Shown: positions 16,358 to 24,835, counted from the stretch's first letter. The stretch: 38,318 nucleotides of DNA from a bacterium (GCA_018223105.1 JAAEYY010000030.1:1-38318), one strand, 5' to 3'. Notes: generated by a model from the sequence alone, not told the origin. Made by a program: numbers and translations.

Positions 16358-17466
16358 CGAGGATCAACTCGATTTACTTTGCTTTCTTTGGCATTCACAA
16401 ACCAAAGTTTGCCGCTGGGTGATAGCGTAATTCCGCAAATCCCTTCATCGCCGGTATCTATTCTCGCAAGTTCTTCTCTTGTTTCTACATTGTAGGCAAC
16501 AATCTCTCCGGTATTATAGTCCGAAACGAATAGTCTGTTATCCCTGATCGCGATTCCAGAGGGTTTATCTAAATTAACCTCAGTAAATATCTCCCATTCA
16601 ACTCCGGTAATTTCCCAATGTTGAGCCAAAGGCTCATTAATCAATGGTAAATCTTGAAGTTTAGTTCCGGATTGAATATTAACACGGATCACTCTACTGT
16701 TGTGCGGGTCTGCTATATAGAGCCATTTTTTATTGGCATCTAGCACCATATGTCCTGGAATTTCAGGCTCTCTAATCAATTCAATTTCTGTATATCTATG
16801 TACTCTTGCATCGCCGTGATAATCATTTCCCGGTCCGTGATCATCAACAAAGTCATATCGAACCAGATGTTCATGATACCCGTCGTTCACCCAAAAAATA
16901 TGCTCTTCTTCACTTGCAATCCCCATACCAAATGGTGTTGAATGAACCATGTCTAAATGACTTCCATTTCCACCTGATGGTTGTGCATATACTTGGGGAT
17001 GAGAAGACCATAGAGTTGGTCCGGTAAATGTTCCTCCTTGGTGATTTGCATCCTGCACATTGTGTGCGCTTGCCCAGTTTCCATTATTAGAGAATGCCAT
17101 AGATGATGGCAAAGACATGAAATGCCAAGCATTTCCATCTCTTCTCCAAGAACTTGTTTGGTTTTGCTTGCCCGGATTGTATATGGTAACTGTGCTTCCA
17201 CCAGTATTCTCAATATCCTTATTTATCACCCACAACTCATTAGTTTCTGTAGGATGAAACTCCAAATCTTGAGGAGTGCTTATTGTATTGAAGATATTAG
17301 CGTGGGTAGTTATCGATGGTGGGGTTTTTCCGTATTCTGCTGCAATAGCCGGACTGTAAAACTCAGGAACTGTGTTTACAGTCTCTTCGGGTTCATCTTC
17401 TTCCTTCTTACAGGCATTTAAAACAAAGACAATTAGTAGCAGTGGAAATAATTTTTGTATCGACAT
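16354..17466 (-). CDS. His-rich NHL-type beta-propeller lipoprotein
   Basis: 370 residues. Lipobox VLNAC (Cys19). After a Glu-rich linker come six strand-turn repeats of NHL/YVTN type: DLEFHPTETNELWVINK, HMVLDANKKWLYIADPHN, GIAIRDNRLFVSDYNTGEIV, GITLSPSGKLWFVNAK. Seventeen His are present, 14 of them between 115 and 255 (including DGYHEHLVRYDF and DARVHRYTE). The WVNDGYHEHLV and IADPHNSRVI strands recall the metal-binding faces of peptidylamidoglycolate lyase propellers, but this assignment is tentative. The gene converges on cupredoxin gene B, the two stops interlocking at TTAA, so a shared copper or redox job is plausible but not shown. Confidence 0.75.
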   Translation of the reverse strand: MSIQKLFPLLLIVFVLNACKKEEDEPEETVNTVPEFYSPAIAAEYGKTPPSITTHANIFNTISTPQDLEFHPTETNELWVINKDIENTGGSTVTIYNPGKQNQTSSWRRDGNAWHFMSLPSSMAFSNNGNWASAHNVQDANHQGGTFTGPTLWSSHPQVYAQPSGGNGSHLDMVHSTPFGMGIASEEEHIFWVNDGYHEHLVRYDFVDDHGPGNDYHGDARVHRYTEIELIREPEIPGHMVLDANKKWLYIADPHNSRVIRVNIQSGTKLQDLPLINEPLAQHWEITGVEWEIFTEVNLDKPSGIAIRDNRLFVSDYNTGEIVAYNVETREELARIDTGDEGICGITLSPSGKLWFVNAKESKVNRVDPR

Positions 17467-17547
17467 AATGATTTCGCAAGTTTAGGGTAAAAACATGTCT
17501 AGACACAAAAAAGTTTGTCAAAGTTCGGTATTGGTTCACAAACGGAG

Positions 17548-17582
17548 AATGAAAGTGACGCTTTTTTGTCGTCATTTTCATT
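17548..17582. promoter_or_regulatory. 13-base inverted repeat between divergent genes
   Basis: Arms AATGAAAGTGACG (17548-17560) and CGTCATTTTCATT (17570-17582) pair except for one G-T position, with a 9-base loop. It lies between the propeller lipoprotein gene (minus) and the small membrane protein gene (plus), so it could be an operator for both or a structured leader. No T-run typical of a terminator follows on either strand. Confidence 0.4.
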
Positions 17583-17610
17583 TTACGGCTAAATTCTTTA
17601 TATTGAAACC

Positions 17611-17784
17611 ATGATATTAGGCACACCAGGGGTTTCTCTAAACTTAGGTATTCCAATGTGGCTGCAACTCACAATTGCTGCAGGCCTAGTCCTGCTTTAT
17701 ATTGCTGCTAAGAAATTCTATCACTGGTACAAGCACCGCAATGATGAGCCGGAGGATTTAGAGGTACTCCATGACCAAGAATGA
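17611..17784 (+). CDS. 57-residue single-pass membrane protein
   Basis: ATG 17611 to TGA 17784. The product has a short N-terminus (MILGTPGVSLNLG), one hydrophobic helix (about 16-33, MWLQLTIAAGLVLLYIAA), a basic/aromatic stretch (KKFYHWYKHR) and an acidic tail (NDEPEDLEVLHDQE). The positive cluster after the helix suggests a C-terminus in the cytoplasm. Distribution of residues looks genuine rather than random, but there is no database support available here. It precedes the 902-residue protein gene by 60 bases and may belong to the same transcript or have its own promoter. Function unknown. Confidence 0.5.
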   Translation: MILGTPGVSLNLGIPMWLQLTIAAGLVLLYIAAKKFYHWYKHRNDEPEDLEVLHDQE

Positions 17785-17832
17785 TTGTAATTGTTTGGGA
17801 CAATTCGTTTTCAGGTTTGAAGCACATTCTTT

Positions 17833-17840
17833 TACCTTTG
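17833..17840 (+). promoter_or_regulatory. Perfect -7 box immediately before the 902-residue gene
   Basis: TACCTTTG is a full TAnnTTTG match ending 4 bases before the GTG start at 17845. A TTTG at 17816-17819 is too close to be a standard -33 element. A start site 5 bases downstream would put +1 on the GTG itself. Confidence 0.5.
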
Positions 17841-17844
17841 AACT

Positions 17845-20553
17845 GTGATCATCAGAACTCCACGTTATTTATTATTGGTTTGTGTTGCCTCCGCCATATT
17901 CGGATTAACATGTGCAAATAAGCGCTCGCTGAAAAGGACGAATGCAGCCTACTTCACCCTAGAACAGTTTGGTGGCGAAGCCTGGTATCTGCCCATGGAT
18001 GGTAGACTACAAGAAGATGAACAATATCCATTAATATCATATACTCCTTACTCTATTAATCCGGGAATACTGAAAGGAACAAAACTCAAAGGTGAAAATT
18101 ACACACTTATCACTGCTTTAAGCGATAAGAAAGTATTTGATGATGATATTGTAGGGAAGTCTTTTTGCGGATTGTTTGTCCATCAAAATCCGGCATCAAG
18201 CTCTCCTGAAGCAGTGGATGCCTATTATCCTCAAGAAGTTGGAAGTAGATACTCGAAAGTGGTGTATCGATTAAACCCTCAGCAAGTCATTGTAGATTTT
18301 GAATACAATGGTGGCAACCGTAATCAGATCCAATCGATTGACAGCGGTAAAGGCTATTTCTTCCACGATAATTCTAAAGCTTGGGAGGCTTTAAGACTCG
18401 CCTTCACAGAACTTCCTCATATAAAAAACGAAATTAGACTGGCCTCATTCGAGATAAATGATTGTGTTCAGAAAGTCTATGTGATTCCTCAATACAGAAC
18501 TTGGGAATTTGATGAAAGAGATTGCAAGATATGGAGCGGTACTGCCGAAATTCCACGCCTTAAAATTGGGTATGAGGATTATTACCGACATGAAAAAGAA
18601 AATGGAGTTACTATATTAAATCAAGATAGAGCACTTTTTAGTTTACCCGGTAGGCAAAAAGACCATAATCTAATTGTTCACGCTAAGATATATCCCCCAC
18701 ATCGAACGATAAAAGAGTCGAGCACCTTCATGAGAACAGTTTTTACCGGAAGAAAAGCAGGAGGAATTACGGCATTAGTAGGATCAACACAGTTAGATGA
18801 AGAGCGATTCATAAAAGTAGGAACCGGACTCAGTGATGAAACCTTTATTACATTCAACTTCAGTCAGATTAGTGCCGGAGGTAAATCTTCAGGTGCTAAA
18901 ATGGGAGTTTTAGAAGATATTGAGGATTACGGTTATGTGCTTTGTAAAAATTACGAACAGCGTGGACCATTCTTTACCTCCATGAATGGAGATGGTGGAC
19001 ATTTTCTGGTTGTGGAAGATGCAGATTTATACTTCCATCCACAGAAAGAAATTAATCCTCCGAGCCAAATGCTCGAGATAAAACTAGTTCAAGGAAGTGG
19101 TGCATATGACGGTTTCCCGGAAAACATTAAGAAAAGAAAAAGTAACTACCTTCCATATACTTTCGAGGTAACAGACCAAAATAACCTGAATAAAATCAAA
19201 AGTTTAGGAGGGTCAAACAGGACCAACCTCATAACCATAGAAGGAGAATCAAACAATCTCAGTTTTTTAATGAATACTCAGGGAATTAGAGCGGACAACC
19301 CCGGCGAATTCACGGGGTACTGGGACTTTTGCTATTCTACAGATCACAAGGATAATTACTGGGGATTTGATGGGATTAACTCCTACTACCCCGGTAGAAC
19401 TTCATCTAAAATGATGCTGGTTGAAGAGATACCTGTCAGCGGAAAGAAGTATTTAATTTCAAGAGAATATCTTGTTAAGGAGTCGTATGAAGAGTTAGGT
19501 AATGAGTCAAATGCAAAAATCGGAACTGTAAACAGAAATGGTAAAACAGCGAGTCGCGATCCCCAGAAAGGTAAAATGTATAGCAATGTTGTAAGAACTG
19601 CTATTTGTTGGACCACGGTATTAAATAAATATGCCAATGATATTAAGTCGAGTGAAATCCCAGAAAATGCCAAGCCTCTAGCATTGCAGCCCGGAGATAA
19701 ATTTAAGATTCCGTCTTACCCCGGTAGCAAACATGATCCAAACAAGATATATACTGTCCTGATTAAGGAAAGAGGAATTTTCCCGATGTTTCCAGCAGAG
19801 TTTGTAGGAATTAGAGATCGTAAGAATTGGCAATATAATTTTTCAAATGCTCAATCCTATAGATACTTCTGGTGCGAGCTCGACCAAGACTTGCCAAGCG
19901 ATGTAGGCTTAACCTTCGAAATTGAAATGGTGAAAAGCACTTCAGAAATATTACTTGATGGTAAACCAAGGAATGCTTGGCAAACATATAAAGGAGTTTC
20001 GCGGATTGGCCCGGATCATAGAGGTAAGCCAAATCAAAAACAAGGTAAAGGCAGATTTTACACTCAAGATCTTCCTTTCGACTCGGAAGCCTTTTCAGAA
20101 GGTGAACCTTTAGGTCACCTTTGTTATTCTCAAGTAGAACTCACAGAATGGTATAAAAATGTGCATTGGAACAATGGCTTTTACAGGCAGAATTCAAATG
20201 GAGGTCGAGGGTATAAGAAATACCCTATAAAAAATCAAAAAGGTAAAACAATTAAAACGGAACCAATCGCTAGATATAGCCACGGAAAGACTTTTATTAA
20301 TTGTACTGGAGGACCGATGGGCCAGTATAGTAATGGCTTGAACGATTTTGAAATGATTCATCAAATATTGTACTCGGAAAAAGGTCAGACTGAAATACCT
20401 TATAAAATGAGACTTTATAATAGTCCGGATGTTAGAACTGACGGCATGAGTAGTCCTGATTTTTATCTGGAAGTTTACGACAGCTCTGAAGGTGCACCCG
20501 ACATGCCAGAAGCATGCAGAAGACTTTTGAATAGCCTTCCCGGAGTGAATTAA
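17845..20553 (+). CDS. Large exported protein of unknown family (902 residues)
   Basis: GTG start at 17845; no in-frame ATG precedes it. A hydrophobic signal (YLLLVCVASAIFGLTCANK) leads to a Cys, but the residues before it are a poor lipobox (GLTC), so either lipidation or signal peptidase I cleavage is possible. There is no T9SS sorting domain, transmembrane segment or repeated domain that I recognise. The body is mixed alpha/beta and rich in aromatic and charged residues (GGNRNQIQSIDSGKGYFF, GYWDFCYSTDHKDNYWGFDG, GQYSNGLNDFEMIHQILY). Several Gly-Asn/Asp turns and a final helix (PDMPEACRRLLNSLPG) give a compact, all-globular look. It is followed by a hairpin terminator. Function unknown. Confidence 0.8.
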   Translation: MIIRTPRYLLLVCVASAIFGLTCANKRSLKRTNAAYFTLEQFGGEAWYLPMDGRLQEDEQYPLISYTPYSINPGILKGTKLKGENYTLITALSDKKVFDDDIVGKSFCGLFVHQNPASSSPEAVDAYYPQEVGSRYSKVVYRLNPQQVIVDFEYNGGNRNQIQSIDSGKGYFFHDNSKAWEALRLAFTELPHIKNEIRLASFEINDCVQKVYVIPQYRTWEFDERDCKIWSGTAEIPRLKIGYEDYYRHEKENGVTILNQDRALFSLPGRQKDHNLIVHAKIYPPHRTIKESSTFMRTVFTGRKAGGITALVGSTQLDEERFIKVGTGLSDETFITFNFSQISAGGKSSGAKMGVLEDIEDYGYVLCKNYEQRGPFFTSMNGDGGHFLVVEDADLYFHPQKEINPPSQMLEIKLVQGSGAYDGFPENIKKRKSNYLPYTFEVTDQNNLNKIKSLGGSNRTNLITIEGESNNLSFLMNTQGIRADNPGEFTGYWDFCYSTDHKDNYWGFDGINSYYPGRTSSKMMLVEEIPVSGKKYLISREYLVKESYEELGNESNAKIGTVNRNGKTASRDPQKGKMYSNVVRTAICWTTVLNKYANDIKSSEIPENAKPLALQPGDKFKIPSYPGSKHDPNKIYTVLIKERGIFPMFPAEFVGIRDRKNWQYNFSNAQSYRYFWCELDQDLPSDVGLTFEIEMVKSTSEILLDGKPRNAWQTYKGVSRIGPDHRGKPNQKQGKGRFYTQDLPFDSEAFSEGEPLGHLCYSQVELTEWYKNVHWNNGFYRQNSNGGRGYKKYPIKNQKGKTIKTEPIARYSHGKTFINCTGGPMGQYSNGLNDFEMIHQILYSEKGQTEIPYKMRLYNSPDVRTDGMSSPDFYLEVYDSSEGAPDMPEACRRLLNSLPGVN

Positions 20554-20581
20554 TTTGAACCCAATTTATAAATTATTAATG

Positions 20582-20600
20582 AAGAAAAAGCTTCTTTTTT
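20582..20600 (+). terminator. AT-rich hairpin followed by T-run
   Basis: AAGAA (20582-20586) can pair with TTCTT (20592-20596), or GAAG (20581-20584) with CTTC (20591-20594), and both are followed by a run of T to 20600. It ends transcription of the 902-residue gene about 30 bases after its stop. Confidence 0.45.
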
Positions 20601-20644
20601 AGCGGGATTCTCATTTTTTTGTATGTACCAAAACCAATTAAATC

Positions 20645-21031
20645 ATGGAAGAAAAAAACATTTTTCAGTATTATGTTGAAGCGATCACCAAGAATTACGG
20701 GAACTTCAACGGAAGAGCGAGAAGAAAAGAATATTGGGGATTTGTCCTCATAAATTTACTTGTATCATGGGGACTAGCACTAGGCCTGGGAGCAGTTTCT
20801 CCTGAATTATCTATTGTAAGCACAATTTATAGTTTGGCAGTTTTAATCCCATCTTTAGCCTTGGCAGTGCGAAGAATGCATGACGTAGGAAAAAGTGGAT
20901 GGTTTATTCTTATCCCAATCTACAATCTAATTCTTGCACTTACTGCGGGAGACGTTGGAGCCAATGAATATGGTCCAGATCCAAAGAACCCTGAAATGGG
21001 CTTAGAAGTAGATCAAATCGGAACCGAATAA
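20645..21031 (+). CDS. DUF805 small membrane protein
   Basis: 128 residues matching DUF805: an N-terminal amphipathic part (FQYYVEAITKNYGNFNGRARR), the hallmark RARRKEYWGF, helices VLINLLVSWGLALGLGAV and IYSLAVLIPSLALAV, then RRMHDVGKSGWFILIPIYN and a Gly/Asn-rich tail (GDVGANEYGPDPKNPE). The RRxHDxGKSGW motif is diagnostic. Members are inner-membrane proteins without a known reaction. It is monocistronic and converges with the RDD gene; a strong inverted repeat separates them. Confidence 0.93.
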   Translation: MEEKNIFQYYVEAITKNYGNFNGRARRKEYWGFVLINLLVSWGLALGLGAVSPELSIVSTIYSLAVLIPSLALAVRRMHDVGKSGWFILIPIYNLILALTAGDVGANEYGPDPKNPEMGLEVDQIGTE

Positions 21032-21039
21032 AATCTATT

Positions 21040-21076
21040 CTTCAACTACTACATCTGTTGGGTGTAGTAGTTGAAG
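21040..21076. terminator. Bidirectional terminator hairpin (14-base perfect stem)
   Basis: CTTCAACTACTACA (21040-21053) and TGTAGTAGTTGAAG (21063-21076) are exact complements around a 9-base loop. It serves the convergent DUF805 and RDD genes. The right arm and loop lie inside the last codons and stop of the RDD gene (stop at 21049), so the structure is partly coding. Confidence 0.8.
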
Positions 21077-21849
21077 TCTTTTAGTACAGTTGAGACAAAT
21101 CTTCGCTCATCAATATCACATTTCACTCCCATAACTGATTCCAGCTTATCTACCAATTGATGCATCAGTTTCTGGTTTTTCATTTTCACCGCAGTCCTAT
21201 ACGCTTCTTTAATAATTCTCGCATCATTATCTGAAAGTTTTAGAACTTGAGGATATTGAGGTTGATAGTCTTCTTTTAGCTCCTCCAAAATCGTAATATC
21301 AATATTCTTCACCTGCTTCGCCTTTACCACAGTTGTTCCTGCTACCAAATCTCCTAGCCTCTGCCCTTTCTTACTTCTCGAGATCACAATGAGCGCAACG
21401 AGTCCTGTAAGCACTTGTGCAAAAGCAAACACATAATTGCTATCAATTAAAATGACAAGCACTATCACGATATAAATATCTACAATCCTAAAAATCCACC
21501 GAATAAAGAAATCGACAAAGCTCGGCTGAAAGCCATCGATTTTCACCACTTTTATTTTAGTTAAATACTTTCCTAAGGTATAACCGCCACTCACAGTTTC
21601 ACTAATTAAAGTGTAAAACATAACGGGAATCATAATTAAAGAATACCAGCCCCATAATATCCTGCCTCTATCTTCATCAAAAGCTTCGCCTAAACTTAGA
21701 TCGAATGTTGACAGAATTTGGACAACAAGAAACAGGTATAATGAAATGGCTATTATATCGAGTATATATGCCAGTATCCGATTACCTAAAGTGTTGACAG
21801 ACAGGTTTAATTTTGTATTAAACTTTGTATTTACAGCTAATTTTAACAT
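21049..21849 (-). CDS. RDD-family membrane protein
   Basis: 266 residues. The RDD domain (about 18-175) shows NTLGNRILAYILDIIAISLY with the Arg and Asp of the first helix, GGYTLGKYLTKIKVV between helices and KKGQRLGDLVAGTTVV at the end. About four membrane helices. A soluble helical C-terminal part (180-266) ends DFNYYTQQM. RDD genes usually sit next to SpoIIM-like genes in this position of the MoxR locus in Bacteroidota. It is divergent from the SpoIIM-like gene with only 22 bases between start codons. A transport or envelope role is inferred. Confidence 0.93.
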   Translation of the reverse strand: MLKLAVNTKFNTKLNLSVNTLGNRILAYILDIIAISLYLFLVVQILSTFDLSLGEAFDEDRGRILWGWYSLIMIPVMFYTLISETVSGGYTLGKYLTKIKVVKIDGFQPSFVDFFIRWIFRIVDIYIVIVLVILIDSNYVFAFAQVLTGLVALIVISRSKKGQRLGDLVAGTTVVKAKQVKNIDITILEELKEDYQPQYPQVLKLSDNDARIIKEAYRTAVKMKNQKLMHQLVDKLESVMGVKCDIDERRFVSTVLKDFNYYTQQM

Positions 21850-21871
21850 AAATTAGAGCCCTTAATTTCCT

Positions 21872-22864
21872 GTGAGAGAGGCCTCATTCATAAAACAAAA
21901 TAAAGAGAATTGGTTAGAGTTTGAAAAATATCTTTATCACGATCACAAAGTGAGCGCGGAAAGATTAAGTGAATTGTTCGTTCAATTGAACAATGATTTG
22001 GCTTATACTCAAACTTTTTACCCTAAGAGCAGAGTTAATGATTATCTCAATGCTCTTACTTCGAATGCTTATCTCAAAGTTGTTAAGCCAAAAACAGCTT
22101 ACGGTTCAGTTTTAGATTTCTGGAAACACGATGTACCAAAAATCACCTATAAGTATCGTAAGTATATCTACTTTACCTTCATTTTATTCTTTTTAATGTT
22201 TGGTATTGGGATGATTTCATCCCTGTATGAAGATGGATTTATTCGTTCCATCTTAGGCGATCGCTATGTAAATCTTACAGAAGAAAACATAGCTCACGGC
22301 GACCCTGCTGCAATCTATACCAACCAAACCGGTTTAGGAGATATTGGATCTTTCCTGGGAATCACAATAAATAATATCAAGGTTGGTCTATTGATGTATA
22401 TCATGGGAATTACTTTGGGCATAGGCACAATTAAGGTACTTTTTTCCAATTGCATTATGCTGGGTTCTTTTCTTACCATGTTTTATAAATACGATGTGCT
22501 TGCAGAATCTATGAGAGCAATTTGGATTCACGGTGCCATGGAAATCTTTGGAATGGTAATAGAAGCATCCGCAGGACTATTACTCGGTATAGGATGGTTA
22601 TTTCCGGGTTCACTCACCAGAAAGCAAGCTTTTATGAGCAAAGGGAAGGAATCTCTTATGATAGTTATTAGTACCATACCTTTCACTATTGCAGCGGGTT
22701 TAATGGAAGGCTTTGTTACCCAGCTGTACAATGACATGCCATTATGGTTAGCGCTTACTATTATTTTTGGAACCCTAGCGGTTATCAGCTATTACTACCT
22801 CGTATACCCAATACGTTATAATAACAGACAAAATTTGACCTTTGAAGCTGCTTTTGCTGAATAA
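21872..22864 (+). CDS. SpoIIM-like (stage II sporulation protein M family) membrane protein
   Basis: 330 residues from a GTG start (GTG AGA GAG); no better ATG is near. A cytoplasmic helical N-terminus (1-95, MREASFIKQNKENWLEFEKY to YLKVVKPKTAYG) precedes about five membrane helices (YIYFTFILFFLMFGIGMIS, VGLLMYIMGITLGIGTIKV, AMEIFGMVIEASAGLLLGIG). The family name comes from sporulation, but in non-sporing Bacteroidota these proteins accompany RDD, DUF4129, MoxR and DUF58 genes and probably belong to an envelope complex. First gene of the five-gene plus-strand operon, 7 bases before the DUF4129 gene. Confidence 0.9.
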   Translation: MREASFIKQNKENWLEFEKYLYHDHKVSAERLSELFVQLNNDLAYTQTFYPKSRVNDYLNALTSNAYLKVVKPKTAYGSVLDFWKHDVPKITYKYRKYIYFTFILFFLMFGIGMISSLYEDGFIRSILGDRYVNLTEENIAHGDPAAIYTNQTGLGDIGSFLGITINNIKVGLLMYIMGITLGIGTIKVLFSNCIMLGSFLTMFYKYDVLAESMRAIWIHGAMEIFGMVIEASAGLLLGIGWLFPGSLTRKQAFMSKGKESLMIVISTIPFTIAAGLMEGFVTQLYNDMPLWLALTIIFGTLAVISYYYLVYPIRYNNRQNLTFEAAFAE

Positions 22865-22871
22865 ATACTGA

Positions 22872-23627
22872 ATGAAAATTAAGAATCTTCTATTGCCCCT
22901 TTTGCTACTTTTAAACTCTGCATTGTTTGCACAATTAGAGTACGAAGAAGTTGAAGAAGCTTACATAGAAGACGAATATTTCGAAGGACATAATCCCAAT
23001 CTTTATTTCGACTCAGAACAAGAGTATCACAATTGGAATTTTGAATACGACGATTCTTATACCGATAGATATGATAGTGAGGCTTTCAAATATGAGGAGC
23101 CGGAAGAAAAGGAACAGGAGGTTCCGCAGTTGGAAAACAAGATTGAAGTTGGTTTCAATGCTGTTGGGTTGATCATGAAAATCTTATTGATTGCTGCTAT
23201 TATTTTAGTCTTATATCTTGTAGTGAAAGCTTTAATGGATTTTAGGATTAATCGCAATAAGAAGATTGCAGATGGTCCGGTTTATACCACTCAGGAACAA
23301 GACATGGACGATTTAGAAGATCTCGAAACATCTGATCTTCACGCTTTAATAGATCGCGCTAAGAGCAACAATGATTACGCATTGGCAGTTAGATACTATT
23401 TCCTATTGTATTTGCAGGGATTACAAGAGTTAAATTTTATTACTTACCACAGAGATAAAACCAATTACGACTATCTCCTTGAAATTGATGATGAAGCGAG
23501 AAACCTCCAGTTCATCAAGGTTTCGCAAGTCTTTGAATATATCTGGTACGGTAAAAAACCGATAGATGAATCCAGTTTTCTCGGAATTGAGCTTCTGTTT
23601 AAAGAACAGATTTCTAAAGTGAAATGA
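22872..23627 (+). CDS. DUF4129-domain protein
   Basis: 251 residues. Signal peptide 1-20 (LLLLLNSALFAQ). An acidic, tyrosine-rich periplasmic region (21-85, YEEVEEAYIEDEYFEGHN) leads to one membrane helix (about 97-118, VGLIMKILLIAAIILVLYLV), and a cytoplasmic domain (130-251) carries the DUF4129 pattern: ALIDRAKSNNDYALAVRYYF, LLYLQGLQELNFI, YDYLLEI, VFEYIWYGKKPIDE. The DUF4129 helical domain often accompanies transglutaminase or MoxR systems. Its stop overlaps the next start by 4 bases, so it is translated with the DUF4350 protein. Confidence 0.88.
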   Translation: MKIKNLLLPLLLLLNSALFAQLEYEEVEEAYIEDEYFEGHNPNLYFDSEQEYHNWNFEYDDSYTDRYDSEAFKYEEPEEKEQEVPQLENKIEVGFNAVGLIMKILLIAAIILVLYLVVKALMDFRINRNKKIADGPVYTTQEQDMDDLEDLETSDLHALIDRAKSNNDYALAVRYYFLLYLQGLQELNFITYHRDKTNYDYLLEIDDEARNLQFIKVSQVFEYIWYGKKPIDESSFLGIELLFKEQISKVK

Positions 23628-24835
23628 AAGTGAAACTTCAACATATCGCTTTCACCTTGTTGCTTATAACTTCGGCTGCTTGCGGCAAACGGTCAACAGA
23701 CTGGTTTAGGTATTATGAGTCTCAATACAAATCGCCATACGGCACCTATATTTTAGTTGAAGAACTGGAACATCAATTTCCCTACTCATACGTAGATAAG
23801 ATTACAGGAAAATTGAATGAGAGCATGCAAGATTATCTGTACAATGATAATACTGCTTATCTCTACATTAATAGCACCATTTACCACGACAGCAGCGAGA
23901 TACAACAACTATTACAGTTTGCAGACCAGGGTAATTCAGTATTCATAAGCTCTACTAATTTCAACCAACCTGTTTTAGCCTCATTTGGCATTGAAATATC
24001 AAATTACGCCGGCAGCAAGCATCAATTAAGTCTGGAAACACCGGATGGGATCAAAAGCTGTGAAATCGAAACAAGATCCGGTAGTTTTCATTTCTTTTCT
24101 AAAGTCACAGAAAATTCGAGAATTTTAGAACGCTTAGGTTCACCCGACAGCAAATTGCCGGTACTTATTACTATTCCCAGAAGAAATGGAGGGCGATTAT
24201 ATTTTCATTCCGAACCCATCTTGTTTACCAACTACCACCTATTAAACAAAGAGGTAGGACCTTTTGCCTTCGAAACGATTTCGGTCTTAAAGCATACTGA
24301 GAACTTTCTATGGGATAATTATCACACCAGAAGAAGATACACACAGGCCGACTCAAACGGTGAAAATGAAGGTATGTTGAGGTTTATTCTACGAAATCCT
24401 TCATTGGCCAACGCATTGTACATTTTTGCATTAATTGTGGTCTTATTTCTGACATTCAATTACAAACGAATTATTAGACCACTGCCAATTTTTAAAAAAC
24501 CCGAGAATAATTCATTGGAATTCATGAAAATGGTAGCGCGTCTATTTATGTATCAGGATAATCATATTGACCTGGCGCGTAGCAGGATTAATTTCGTACT
24601 AGACCAAATTAAAAATAAGTACCATCTAGACACTTCGGTAACCGATGAACAATTTCAATTCAAACTTGCACAAAAATCAGGTTTGAAGCCTCCTGAACTG
24701 GAAAACCTGGTTTGGCAAATTAATACAATAAGGCAACTCGGAACACTTAACAAAAACGATTTTATTGCCTTCAATTCTCAACTTGAAAAAAATATTAAAA
24801 AATTAGATTTATATCATGGACGAATCACAACTTGA
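23624..24835 (+). CDS. DUF4350-domain lipoprotein-like membrane protein
   Basis: 403 residues. N-terminus ends in a lipobox-like SAAC (then GKRSTDWF). Residues 30-235 hold a GATase-like DUF4350 domain: SPYGTYILVEELEHQFPYSY, DNTAYLYINSTIYHDSSEIQ, QFADQGNSVFISSTN. One membrane helix (about 262-282, ALYIFALIVVLFLTFNYKRI) is followed by a cytoplasmic helical tail with FMKMVARLFMYQDNHIDLAR. This is the usual companion of DUF4129 and MoxR genes. Its end overlaps the MoxR start by 20 bases. Confidence 0.88.
   Translation: MKVKLQHIAFTLLLITSAACGKRSTDWFRYYESQYKSPYGTYILVEELEHQFPYSYVDKITGKLNESMQDYLYNDNTAYLYINSTIYHDSSEIQQLLQFADQGNSVFISSTNFNQPVLASFGIEISNYAGSKHQLSLETPDGIKSCEIETRSGSFHFFSKVTENSRILERLGSPDSKLPVLITIPRRNGGRLYFHSEPILFTNYHLLNKEVGPFAFETISVLKHTENFLWDNYHTRRRYTQADSNGENEGMLRFILRNPSLANALYIFALIVVLFLTFNYKRIIRPLPIFKKPENNSLEFMKMVARLFMYQDNHIDLARSRINFVLDQIKNKYHLDTSVTDEQFQFKLAQKSGLKPPELENLVWQINTIRQLGTLNKNDFIAFNSQLEKNIKKLDLYHGRITT

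Noticed and set aside
17408-17656. 82-residue minus-strand ORF upstream of the propeller lipoprotein
   Set aside because: It runs across the inverted repeat and the real start of the lipoprotein in a different frame; no signal or domain.
17816-17840. TTTG at 17816 as -33 partner of the TACCTTTG box
   Set aside because: Only 13 bases separate them, against about 19-21 expected, so the TTTG was not used as evidence for the promoter.
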